NCBI GenBank assembly: GCA_965219965.1
Contig: OZ244796.1
Coordinates: 1,240,001-1,304,000, forward strand
Length of the DNA: 64,000 nt
Direction of reading: 5' to 3'
Source: G965219965 sp965219965
GTDB taxonomy: Bacteria > Pseudomonadota > Alphaproteobacteria > RS24
This document shows positions 7,896 through 15,388 of this stretch, piece by piece. The notes under the pieces are model-generated. The model was not told the origin of the DNA, made no database searches, and saw only the letters and a list, made by a program, of their open reading frames with translations. Every line of letters begins with the position of its first letter. The stretch's first letter is position 1. A program made the translations under genes and the position numbers.

Positions 7896-8951
7896 CTAAA
7901 AGCGGCTCATATAATTAACGCCCAAAACATGGCTCAGGCTCATTTGGGTGCCGTGCAAATCTTCATGCAAGGGCAGGGCGGCCTGAACGCTCAGCCCATT
8001 TCTAAGCCGATAAGAGGCTTTGGCAATAAGACGCTCGCCGCCATAATTTTCCGGGTCAGCCATTTGTGCCGCGCCGAAAATTTCTGAATCGCGGCCTTCA
8101 ATTCTGTCTGAAGATTCATAGCTCAGTGCAAGCCGCCCATGCCCGTCAAACATATGACGGCCAAAGCTCACCACTGCTTTAACCTTATCGCCAAACGCAT
8201 AATTGGCATGGTTTGTGCCGAGGCGCACAGTGCCGCTAAGCTGAAAACCAAAAGTCATATTCTTTTTCGCGCCAAAGCGATTGACAAAACTCACTGCTGG
8301 TTGCAAATCAAATGTGCCACTGCCCAGTTGCATCATATAAGGCAGACGGCGGCGCACCAAAGAAACATTGGGCAGTAAAATACGGTCGGCAATATCAATA
8401 GAGCCAAGCGGCACGCTCACGCCTAAAGAGGTATGCCATTTTGTGCCGCGCAATTTCTGCCCCGCCCGCAAAACAACATCGCCCACCCCGTCACTTTGCG
8501 TGGTGAATTTAGAAATCGGCGTGCCAGTTGTCGTATAAGTGACCGACTGCATCCGTTTAATCACATAAGGAATGGTGGCCGAAAGTTTCACGCCATTATC
8601 CATGTGCCGCGCTAGCCCAAACACAAACATATCTGTCGTCATTTCTTGCGGCACAATACCATAGCCTTGCGCCAGCACTTGCGCGTCAGACGCATCATTG
8701 CTACCGACCATATTGCCGCTCATTGTGGTGCGTTGCCATCGGGCGGTCATACGCACATTATTATCGGCTTGGTTGTGGGTGCGGTGCGGGCTGTGCTGGC
8801 GGGCTTTGGGCTTGGCCTTTGCCGCGCTGGTTTCCCCATCAGCTCCGGCCAATGCGGGGCTAAAGGCGGGGCTGGCCGCCAATATCACCGCCAATATCAA
8901 AGCCATGCTTATAGCATTGGCGCGTGCGAAAATTTTTCCTGTTTGCATCAT
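7896..8951 (-). CDS. Outer-membrane beta-barrel protein, transporter-like
   Basis: 351 residues with a signal peptide (hydrophobic core about residues 13-33, SMALILAVILAASPAF, then ALA-G). After it come alternating amphipathic strands typical of an outer-membrane barrel and a C-terminal phenylalanine (YMSRF), the usual BAM signal. Patterns such as DGVGDVVLRAGQKL and TSLGVSVPLGS resemble the phenol-degradation meta-pathway/transporter-like barrel families, so a small-molecule channel is possible, but I cannot assign a substrate. A histidine-rich linker (QHSPHRTHNQ) follows the signal peptide. It is divergent from yggT. Confidence 0.7.
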   Translation of the reverse strand: MMQTGKIFARANAISMALILAVILAASPAFSPALAGADGETSAAKAKPKARQHSPHRTHNQADNNVRMTARWQRTTMSGNMVGSNDASDAQVLAQGYGIVPQEMTTDMFVFGLARHMDNGVKLSATIPYVIKRMQSVTYTTTGTPISKFTTQSDGVGDVVLRAGQKLRGTKWHTSLGVSVPLGSIDIADRILLPNVSLVRRRLPYMMQLGSGTFDLQPAVSFVNRFGAKKNMTFGFQLSGTVRLGTNHANYAFGDKVKAVVSFGRHMFDGHGRLALSYESSDRIEGRDSEIFGAAQMADPENYGGERLIAKASYRLRNGLSVQAALPLHEDLHGTQMSLSHVLGVNYMSRF

Positions 8952-9072
8952 GCTCTCTCCTCTGCTCCCCCATCGGGGCGGCTTAATTTCTATACGCTTT
9001 TGACCCTAATTTGTGGTAAAATCAAGTCCAAATCAGGGCTTTTATGTGGCCAAATAGCACAAAGAGAGAAAA

Positions 9073-9363
9073 ATGATTTCACTGCTCACCCTCATCTCGC
9101 AACTTATTAGCCTTTATATTTGGGTTATTATTCTCAGTGTGATTTTGTCTTGGCTTATTGCGTTTGACATTATCAATATCCGCAATAAATATGTTTATGC
9201 TTTTGCCAATGCGTTGAACCGATTGACCGAGCCGGTGTTCGCGCCCATTCGGCGGGTTTTGCCGCCTTTGGGTGGGCTGGACCTGTCGCCTTTGATTGTG
9301 CTTTTTGGCCTGTGGTTTATCCGCAATTTAATGTGGGAAATTTTTACTGGCCGCGTTTATTAA
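9073..9363 (+). CDS. yggT: YggT family integral membrane protein
   Basis: 96 residues with two membrane segments (about 6-28 and 67-92) and the family core VIILSVILSWLIAFDIINIR, LNRLTEPVFAPIRRVLPP and GGLDLSPLIVL. YggT proteins are linked to osmotic shock tolerance and membrane or division functions; the molecular role is not settled. It is 12 bases ahead of folD and probably co-transcribed. Confidence 0.9.
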   Translation: MISLLTLISQLISLYIWVIILSVILSWLIAFDIINIRNKYVYAFANALNRLTEPVFAPIRRVLPPLGGLDLSPLIVLFGLWFIRNLMWEIFTGRVY

Positions 9364-9375
9364 GGAGGGGATTTT

Positions 9376-10281
9376 ATGTCTGCTTCTGCCATTCCTGAAA
9401 ATAAACGCATTGACGGCAAAAAAATTGCCGCCGATTTACGCGCCCGCATTGCACAAGAAACCGCCGATTTACAAAAAAATCACCAGCTTACGCCCGGGCT
9501 GGCAGTGGTTTTGGTTGGCGATGATGCCGCTTCGCAAATTTATGTGCAAAATAAAATCCGTGCCACCAAAGAGGCGGGGATAAATTCTTTTGAACATGTT
9601 TTGCCTGCCGACACCACGCAAGACGCATTGCTGGATTGTGTTCGCAAACTTAATGACGATGCCGCCGTGCATGGCATTTTGGTGCAATTTCCCGTGCCGC
9701 CGCATATTGACGCGCAAACCATTATGCAGGCGATTGCCCCGCAAAAAGATGTGGACGGGCTGCACCCGCTTAATGTGGGGCGGCTGGCTTCGGGCTTAGC
9801 GGCCTTAACCCCATGCACCCCTTTGGGCTGTGTGATGCTGGCCAAAGCCGCGTTGGGCGCGGATTTAAGCGGCAAGCACGCAGCCATTATTGGGCGGTCA
9901 AATTTGGTCGGGCGGCCATTGGCACAGCTTTTGCTGCGGGAAAATTGCACGGTGACGCTTATGCATGCGCGTAGTGAAAACCCCGCCGCTTTGTGTCGCC
10001 AAGCCGATATTCTTATCGCCGCCGCTGGACGACCCGCATTGGTGACGGGTGATTGGGTGAAAGCGGGCGCGTGTGTGATTGATGTCGGCATTAACCGCAT
10101 TGACGCGGGCGATGGCAAAACAAAATTAGTGGGCGATGTTGATGTCGCCAGCGTCATTGACACCGCCGCCCATATCACCCCCGTGCCGGGCGGTGTCGGC
10201 CCCATGACCATTGCCTGCCTTTTGCAAAACACCCTCACCGCCACCTGCCTACAAGCTGGCCTCAACGCGCCAGAGGTTTAG
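9376..10281 (+). CDS. folD: Bifunctional methylenetetrahydrofolate dehydrogenase/cyclohydrolase
   Basis: Interconverts 5,10-methylene-, methenyl- and 10-formyl-tetrahydrofolate using NADP. 301 residues with family motifs AVVLVGDDAASQIYVQNK (lysine of YxxxK), GILVQFPVPPHID, QKDVDGLHPLNVG, PCTPLGCVML, the Rossmann-type IIGRSNLVGRPLAQLLL, and the C-terminal PGGVGPMTIACLLQNT. A strong GGAGGGG ribosome-binding site precedes the ATG. Convergent with the DUF262 gene, which begins the accessory patch. Confidence 0.95.
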   Translation: MSASAIPENKRIDGKKIAADLRARIAQETADLQKNHQLTPGLAVVLVGDDAASQIYVQNKIRATKEAGINSFEHVLPADTTQDALLDCVRKLNDDAAVHGILVQFPVPPHIDAQTIMQAIAPQKDVDGLHPLNVGRLASGLAALTPCTPLGCVMLAKAALGADLSGKHAAIIGRSNLVGRPLAQLLLRENCTVTLMHARSENPAALCRQADILIAAAGRPALVTGDWVKAGACVIDVGINRIDAGDGKTKLVGDVDVASVIDTAAHITPVPGGVGPMTIACLLQNTLTATCLQAGLNAPEV

Positions 10282-10295
10282 GGGGGGGCGAGGGC

Positions 10296-12401
10296 TTAAT
10301 CCTCTGCCGCCGCGTTATCGTCCTCGCTAACAGTAAGCTCTAAATCATCATCTTCTAATTTGTTATCTTCCAAGAAAGTTTGAAGCTTAGAAATAATACT
10401 CTCTACACTCAAATTGGTTTCGGCAAATAGCCCGTCTCCTATTTCTTCAGGCCTTCTAAACTGGTTATCTTCTCTACCTATGAAAGTTCCAAAGCCTTCC
10501 CTTTCAAGCAACCGAGAGAAGTAAAGAGAATCAAGTTCATTAATCATTTTAATGACACCTAAATATAATTCTTTCCAACTGCCCACTTTTTTGCGTTCCT
10601 CTAGAAAGATAAATTCTATGGGTTTAGTTCCAGTGAAATTAAAATCCTCATCAATATTGCGAGGAATATTGTATTCTTCTGATGGGCTGTAATTTGTTTC
10701 TGGCCGTTGCCAGATTTTGAGTGCGCGCTTAGCCAATAATCCCGCGCGTTCTTTGATTTCTTTTTCTGTCCACTCTTCTTGTTCGGATACATATTTATTT
10801 AACCACAAACCGCTTTCCTTAAATCCCTTTTCCATATCGCGTTTTTCGGTGAATGGGTTGTTTGAATATTTACTGTTATATCCCGTCATTGTTAGATTGC
10901 CGAGTGTATGAAGATATTTTTCATGTATTTCTGCAAAATTTTCTCCAAGAGCCTTTCTCCACTCTGGGCGAAGCGTTTGTGGCATAATGTGCTCCACCGA
11001 CAGATCTTCTTCATCTTTAATATTAATGCGCTCCTTATTTTCAAAATGTTCAAGCCCTTCAAATAGATGCCTACGGTTCTTATCTTTGAGGTTGTATATA
11101 TCTCGTTCTATCAGATGTTTCTTAAATTCGTCATCTTGTGGGAAACGAGAGTTTCCAGACTTTTGTGTAAGATGATATTTTAAGACTTCTAGATAATTGT
11201 CATCTTCTTTTATGTTTTGACGAATATTTTTTCCTAAAGTCGCAAAAATTTTATTGAGCATATTTGTTGGAACTTCGCAAATGCGGCGGCGAAATGCGAA
11301 AGATTCAATGAGTGTCAGAGCCTCAGTCATTTCTTCATCTGTAACGCGTTTCTCTGACTGCCACGCATGAAACAAATCCAGCAAATATGGATAGGAAACA
11401 CCAATATCCACATCATTGATGCGTGTCATCGCTTCTTTCACGGCAGGTTCTGGTATATCAGAGAACCGTATTTGTCCGTAATATTCAGAAAATTGTCGTA
11501 ATCTTCCGAGAAAATTTTCCAGTTGAAACCCTGACCCTTGTTGTTCCTCTTGAATAAATTTTCTAAATGCGCGATAAACCCTATCTTTCCTTGGCGGTTT
11601 ACTGTTGTGGTGTGTTAGATAATCACGTATAAAATCACTAACATTATGCTGAGTGTTTTTTTCAATAGGGTGCCAATAATCCTCGTAGAGATTTTCTTGT
11701 TCGGCAGGTTTCTTATTCATTAAGATGAAATTTCTGATTAGGTCGCCCTCTTCAAGTTTCTTGCCAGTTGAATTCAGGCTTTCAAAAACCAGCTGAGGTT
11801 TATCTTTTTCTCTATCCAGTTTTATGTCAACAATCATTAATTTCTTAAAAGCGTCAAACAAATCATCTACAGAAATTTTATGATTTGTATCTTTCACAAT
11901 TTCTATAATGCGGCTTTCAAAAAACTTATAATTATTTGTGATATTAGAGTCATCAATGAACTCATCAGAGCTGTTTTTGAAAAGCTTTTGAAAGGCTTTA
12001 TCGTCATCTTTAACAGGCTTCAGTCTAATTCTGTCAACATCGCCTGTGTATTTGTCTTTAAGATAGTGGTCATCTATTTTTTTTGACAAATTTTTATCGT
12101 CAGCTGTTATCGCATCTTTCTCTAAAAGATTACGCATTGCGAGCAGAAAAATAGAAATGGTTGTGATGCGCTGTTGCCCGTCAATTATGACCTGTTCAGT
12201 TCCATGCCCATCACTAGGTATTGAAACAATAGAACCCATAAAATAAGCATCCTGTTCCTCTTTAATGACATTTAAGAGGTCATCAATCAATTGCTCGCAA
12301 TGCTCGCGTCGCCAGTCGTAATTTCTTTGATAAACAGGAATGACAAAGCGTTTGTCGTGTCCCTCCAGAAAGGCGCTGAAATATTTGTGAGTCGCTTCCA
12401 T
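10296..12401 (-). CDS. DUF262/DUF1524 protein (GmrSD-like, probable anti-phage nuclease)
   Basis: 701 residues. The N-terminal DUF262 domain shows the nucleotide-binding/hydrolysis motif IIDGQQR (72-78) and the family stretch FESLNSTGKKLEEGDLIRNF (about 207-226). The middle carries the His-Me-type DUF1524 nuclease signature EHIMPQ (471-476) with LGNLTMTGYN..YSNNPF (501-518). This domain pair is that of GmrSD type IV restriction enzymes, which cut modified phage DNA. The last 120 residues are an unassigned acidic domain. The gene is visibly AT-rich against folD and argG, which suggests transfer. It starts with GGAGAAG before the ATG and is preceded by five 22-bp repeats. Its modification target is unknown. 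Confidence 0.8.
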   Translation of the reverse strand: MEATHKYFSAFLEGHDKRFVIPVYQRNYDWRREHCEQLIDDLLNVIKEEQDAYFMGSIVSIPSDGHGTEQVIIDGQQRITTISIFLLAMRNLLEKDAITADDKNLSKKIDDHYLKDKYTGDVDRIRLKPVKDDDKAFQKLFKNSSDEFIDDSNITNNYKFFESRIIEIVKDTNHKISVDDLFDAFKKLMIVDIKLDREKDKPQLVFESLNSTGKKLEEGDLIRNFILMNKKPAEQENLYEDYWHPIEKNTQHNVSDFIRDYLTHHNSKPPRKDRVYRAFRKFIQEEQQGSGFQLENFLGRLRQFSEYYGQIRFSDIPEPAVKEAMTRINDVDIGVSYPYLLDLFHAWQSEKRVTDEEMTEALTLIESFAFRRRICEVPTNMLNKIFATLGKNIRQNIKEDDNYLEVLKYHLTQKSGNSRFPQDDEFKKHLIERDIYNLKDKNRRHLFEGLEHFENKERINIKDEEDLSVEHIMPQTLRPEWRKALGENFAEIHEKYLHTLGNLTMTGYNSKYSNNPFTEKRDMEKGFKESGLWLNKYVSEQEEWTEKEIKERAGLLAKRALKIWQRPETNYSPSEEYNIPRNIDEDFNFTGTKPIEFIFLEERKKVGSWKELYLGVIKMINELDSLYFSRLLEREGFGTFIGREDNQFRRPEEIGDGLFAETNLSVESIISKLQTFLEDNKLEDDDLELTVSEDDNAAAED

Positions 12402-12434
12402 TATTCTTCTCCATTATTGTTCTTCAGAATAGCG

Positions 12435-12552
12435 ATTATTATTCGTTAAAATGATGATTATTATTCACCAAAATGAGCATTATTGCATTATTTATCGTCA
12501 AAATGACGATTATTATTCATCAAAATGAGCATTATTATTCGTCAAAATGGCG
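12435..12552. repeat. Five 22-bp tandem repeats upstream of the DUF262 gene
   Basis: Units at 12435-12456, 12457-12478, 12479-12508 (with an 8-base insertion), 12509-12530 and 12531-12552 follow the pattern ATTATTATTC, three variable bases, AAAATGA, two variable bases. The spacing is close to two helical turns, as in iterons or multi-site operators. They sit 34 bases upstream of the DUF262 start codon and continue to within about 35 bases of the argG stop. There are no unique spacers, so this is not a CRISPR array. Confidence 0.85.
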
Positions 12553-12587
12553 ATAAATAATAATGTTTTCATCACAGCTTTGCGGCT

Positions 12588-13811
12588 TTAACCCCGCCCC
12601 TTTCGCCGCCGGCCTAAAAGGCGCAGGCGCAGGGCGTTGAGTTTAATAAAGCCGCTTGCGTCGGTTTGGTCATAGACGCTGTCTTCCTCAAAAGTCACAT
12701 GGGTTTCGCTATAAAGCGCGTGGTCGGATTTTCGCGCCACCACATGCGCGCTGCCTTTATAAAGTTTCAGCGTCACGCTGCCCGTGACATATTTTTGGCT
12801 GTCATCAATGGCCGCTTGCAGCATTTCGCGTTCGGGCGAAAACCAAAAGCCATTATAAATAAGCTCGGCATAGCGCGGCATCAGCTCATCTTTCAAATGC
12901 GCCGCGCCGCGGTCCAGCGTGATGCTTTCCATGCCGCGATGGGCGGCGAGCAAAATCGTCCCGCCCGGCGTTTCATAAACGCCGCGTGATTTCATGCCGA
13001 CAAAACGATTTTCCACCATGTCTAGCCGCCCAATGCCATGCGCCCCGCCCAATTCGTTGAGCTTGGTCAGCAAAGCGGCGGGCGAAAGTTTTTTGCCGTC
13101 AATGGAAACCGCGTCGCCCTTTTCAAAACCAATTTCAATCATGGCTGCTTTGTCGGGCGCGTCTTCGGGCGCGACGGTGCGTTGGTAAACAAATTCGGGG
13201 CAGGGCGCGGCGGGGTCTTCCAACACTTTGCCCTCGCTAGAAGTGTGCAGCAAATTCGCATCGGTAGAAAAAGGTGCCTCGCCGCGCTTGTCTTTCGGCA
13301 CGGCGATTTGATGCTGCTCGGCATAGGCAATCAGCTTTTCGCGTGAATCCAACGCCCATTCGCGCCATGGGGCAATCACGCGAATGTCGGGGTTGCACGC
13401 ATAATAGCCAAGCTCAAAGCGCAGCTGGTCATTGCCTTTGCCAGTCGCGCCATGGCACACGGCCTGTGCGCCGGTTTTGGCGGCGATTTCAATTTGCCGC
13501 TTGGCGATGAGGGGCCGCGCAATGGCGGTGCCGAGCAAATACACGCCTTCATAAAGCGCGTTGGCGCGGAACATGGGGAACACATAATCGCGCACAAATT
13601 CTTCGCGCAAATCTTCTATGAAAATTTCTTTAATGCCGCAGCGTTCGGCGTTTTGGCGGGCGGGGGTCAGCTCTTCGCCTTGGCCTAAATCGGCGGTGAA
13701 GGTGACGACCTCGCAACCATATTCTTCTTGCAGCCATTTGAGAATAATAGATGTGTCCAGCCCACCCGAATAAGCCAGCACCACTTTTTTGATTTTGTTT
13801 TTATCAGCCAT
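12588..13811 (-). CDS. argG: Argininosuccinate synthase
   Basis: Condenses citrulline and aspartate with ATP in arginine synthesis. 407 residues with the N-type ATP pyrophosphatase P-loop AYSGGLDTS at the start, then FTADLGQGEE, CHGATGKGNDQLRFE, the WREW segment, GIGRLDMVENRFVGMKSRG and YETPGGTIL. A basic C-terminal tail (RLLGRRRKGRG) is slightly longer than usual. Housekeeping gene embedded between accessory genes. It was not seen with other arg genes in this window. Confidence 0.96.
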   Translation of the reverse strand: MADKNKIKKVVLAYSGGLDTSIILKWLQEEYGCEVVTFTADLGQGEELTPARQNAERCGIKEIFIEDLREEFVRDYVFPMFRANALYEGVYLLGTAIARPLIAKRQIEIAAKTGAQAVCHGATGKGNDQLRFELGYYACNPDIRVIAPWREWALDSREKLIAYAEQHQIAVPKDKRGEAPFSTDANLLHTSSEGKVLEDPAAPCPEFVYQRTVAPEDAPDKAAMIEIGFEKGDAVSIDGKKLSPAALLTKLNELGGAHGIGRLDMVENRFVGMKSRGVYETPGGTILLAAHRGMESITLDRGAAHLKDELMPRYAELIYNGFWFSPEREMLQAAIDDSQKYVTGSVTLKLYKGSAHVVARKSDHALYSETHVTFEEDSVYDQTDASGFIKLNALRLRLLGRRRKGRG

Positions 13812-13905
13812 GCTGCCCTTATACCCCGATTACGCCCCCGCGCCAACAGGGCTTTCAGCCGCATGGGGTGGGGATAAAGGGTGGGGGGCGAGGCGGTGCA
13901 AATCG

Positions 13906-14182
13906 GCGGGGGTGAGATTGAGGGGGATATTATTTTACGCGCTTTTCGGCCTGTTTGACCAATTCACTAAAGCTCATATCCAGCGCGTGGGCGAGTTTAA
14001 TGGACACATAAAGGGTCGGCTGTCTTTGGCCGCTTTCCAAATGGCTAATGGCCGTGCGGCTAATGCCTGCTTTGGCCGCCAGTTTTTCGTGCGAGATGGC
14101 GTGTTTTTTACGCTTTTCAATCAGAATCGCGCCAATGGCGGTGCGTAATTTATAGGCTTTATTCCCCGTCATGTAGCAAATG
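13906..14182 (-). repeat. 277-bp duplicated segment, copy 2 (contains an XRE gene)
   Basis: Inverted counterpart of 2829-3105, equal in length, with about twenty substitutions concentrated at third codon positions and identical non-coding edges. Copy 2 extends into a fuller operator palindrome on its upstream side that copy 1 lacks. Confidence 0.85.
13930..14172 (-). CDS. Small XRE-family helix-turn-helix protein (duplicated, copy 2)
   Basis: 80-residue single XRE domain identical to the protein at 2839-3081 except I to V in TLYVSIKLA. The frame is open further upstream, but the ATG at 14172 matches the start of copy 1. The start codon lies inside the palindrome CATGTAGC-AAAT-GTTACATG, so the protein may repress itself by blocking its own initiation region. 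It is divergent from a small membrane-protein gene, which makes that gene a likely target. Its DNA target has not been established. Confidence 0.8.
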   Translation of the reverse strand: MTGNKAYKLRTAIGAILIEKRKKHAISHEKLAAKAGISRTAISHLESGQRQPTLYVSIKLAHALDMSFSELVKQAEKRVK

Positions 14183-14230
14183 TTACATGCTCTGGGCTTG
14201 GTAAAATACGTTGCGTATGCTACAGTAGCA
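14170..14230. promoter_or_regulatory. Two operator-like palindromes between XRE gene and small membrane gene
   Basis: Site 1, 14170-14189, is CATGTAGC-AAAT-GTTACATG, a palindrome with few mismatches that covers the XRE start codon. Site 2, 14218-14230, is TGCTAC-A-GTAGCA, a perfect 13-bp palindrome. Both contain GTAGCAAA. Two related sites in a divergent gap fit an autoregulated XRE switch. The regulator is inferred to be the adjacent XRE protein. Confidence 0.5.
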
Positions 14231-14339
14231 AACATAACAGCCAAAAGAGCGTTAAGGTAATGACGAAATCCAGTAGAGAGTGTGGTTTTGTCGGCTGAAG
14301 CGGTGGCTTGCGCTCAACAAATAATGAATGGGAGCTATT

Positions 14340-14528
14340 ATGGATTGCGAATATAACTTTTGGGCTGATGCCCTGAATAAATTTCCTCAACTCACCCCGT
14401 GGATACAAGCGGTGGTTTTTTCTAATGCCTGCGTTACAGTGGTGGTCGTGACGTATCTTATTAAAGAAATGGTCGCCATTATCGCCAACGCCTTTCGGAG
14501 AAAAGATAAAACAAACCCGCCCAAATAA
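14340..14528 (+). CDS. Small hypothetical membrane protein
   Basis: 62 residues, unrecognised. One hydrophobic segment (about residues 19-42, WIQAVVFSNACVTVVVVTYL) is followed by a positively charged tail (RRKDKTNPPK), giving a single-pass protein with a basic cytoplasmic end. I chose ATG 14340 over ATG 14328 because GGGAG lies at proper distance before it. It is divergent from the duplicated XRE gene across operator-like palindromes. Small membrane toxins and phage-type accessory peptides can look like this, but nothing here proves that. Confidence 0.55.
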   Translation: MDCEYNFWADALNKFPQLTPWIQAVVFSNACVTVVVVTYLIKEMVAIIANAFRRKDKTNPPK

Positions 14529-14588
14529 AGCGGCGGCACAAAGGCCTGCGACACACTTCCCCACTCCCTTTACCCCCTCGCTTCCACA

Positions 14589-14639
14589 AACAGGCAGGCG
14601 CCTTTAGCATAGGCACATTCATAATGTCGCCTGCCTGTT
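14589..14639. repeat. Dispersed palindromic repeat, copy C
   Basis: Arms AACAGGCAGGCG (14589-14600) and CGCCTGCCTGTT (14628-14639) are exact reverse complements. The loop retains CTTTAGC and TCATAATG, related to copies A and B near 2.1-2.3 kb, but has diverged. Flanking GGGGG(A/T)GCG is shared with copy B. It lies between the small membrane gene and the GIY-YIG gene; no other gene is in 14529-14760. Confidence 0.65.
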
Positions 14640-14760
14640 GGGGGAGCGCAAATCGGGGGCGAGGCGGGTTGTGGACAGATTATATTTTATCATTTGACCG
14701 CCATTATTAAGGATATAGTATTCTGCACAGACGCATTATTAACAAAAATTGGGGACACTT

Positions 14761-15378
14761 ATGGCCGATATTGTATATTTACTCACCAATCCCGCCATGC
14801 CCGGACTAGTGAAAATCGGGAAAACATCTAAGCCTGACGTAAAAAAACGCATGGGGCAATTATATTCAACGGGCGTTCCTCTTCCATTTGATTGTGCATT
14901 GGCGATGGAAGTAGAAGATGCGGTGGCGGTGGAAAAAGCATTTCATGCCGCCTTTGTACCCAATCGCATAAATTCAAAGCGAGAATTTTTTGAAATTAAT
15001 GTTGCCCAAGCGGAAGCCCTTTTAGAATTGGTTGGCAGTCGGAATGTAACACCCGAAGTGGCGGCGGAACCAGATTCAGAGGAAGTTGATGAAGCTTCAC
15101 GCCAAGCTTCGGAAAACTATAAACAGAAAAGGCCGCGCATGAATTTTGAAGAAATGAATATTCCAATAGGCGCACAATTGGAATTTACGCAAGGCGATGC
15201 GGTGGTTGAAGTCGCAAGCGACCGCACTGTGCGTTATAATGGCGAAGAAACATCATTAACAGCTATTACAACCGAATTACTTGGTAGGGAACATAATGTG
15301 CAACCCTCACCTTATTGGCTCTATCGGGGCAAGCCTTTAATTGACATATATAATGAAACCTACGCCCCTATAGAATAG
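14761..15378 (+). CDS. GIY-YIG (T5orf172-type) nuclease-domain protein
   Basis: 205 residues. Residues 1-90 match the T5orf172/MUG113 branch of the GIY-YIG superfamily: VYLLTNPAMPGLVKIGKT, arginine in KKRMGQLYSTGVP, VEKAFHAAF and the conserved REFFEI. Residues about 130-200 form a second domain (IPIGAQLEFTQGDAVVEV, VRYNGEETSLTAITTELLG, YWLYRGKPL) resembling the RAMA-type modules attached to restriction and DNA-modification proteins; that part is tentative. The frame could open at TTG 14749, but ATG 14761 is preferred. AT-richer than the flanking rlmN. Role probably in DNA interaction or defence; substrate unknown. Confidence 0.7.
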   Translation: MADIVYLLTNPAMPGLVKIGKTSKPDVKKRMGQLYSTGVPLPFDCALAMEVEDAVAVEKAFHAAFVPNRINSKREFFEINVAQAEALLELVGSRNVTPEVAAEPDSEEVDEASRQASENYKQKRPRMNFEEMNIPIGAQLEFTQGDAVVEVASDRTVRYNGEETSLTAITTELLGREHNVQPSPYWLYRGKPLIDIYNETYAPIE

Positions 15379-15388
15379 CCCACACCCC

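Noticed and set aside
12435..12552. Repeats of a size close to CRISPR repeats
   Set aside because: The 22-bp units are adjacent with no unique spacers, and no cas genes are present.
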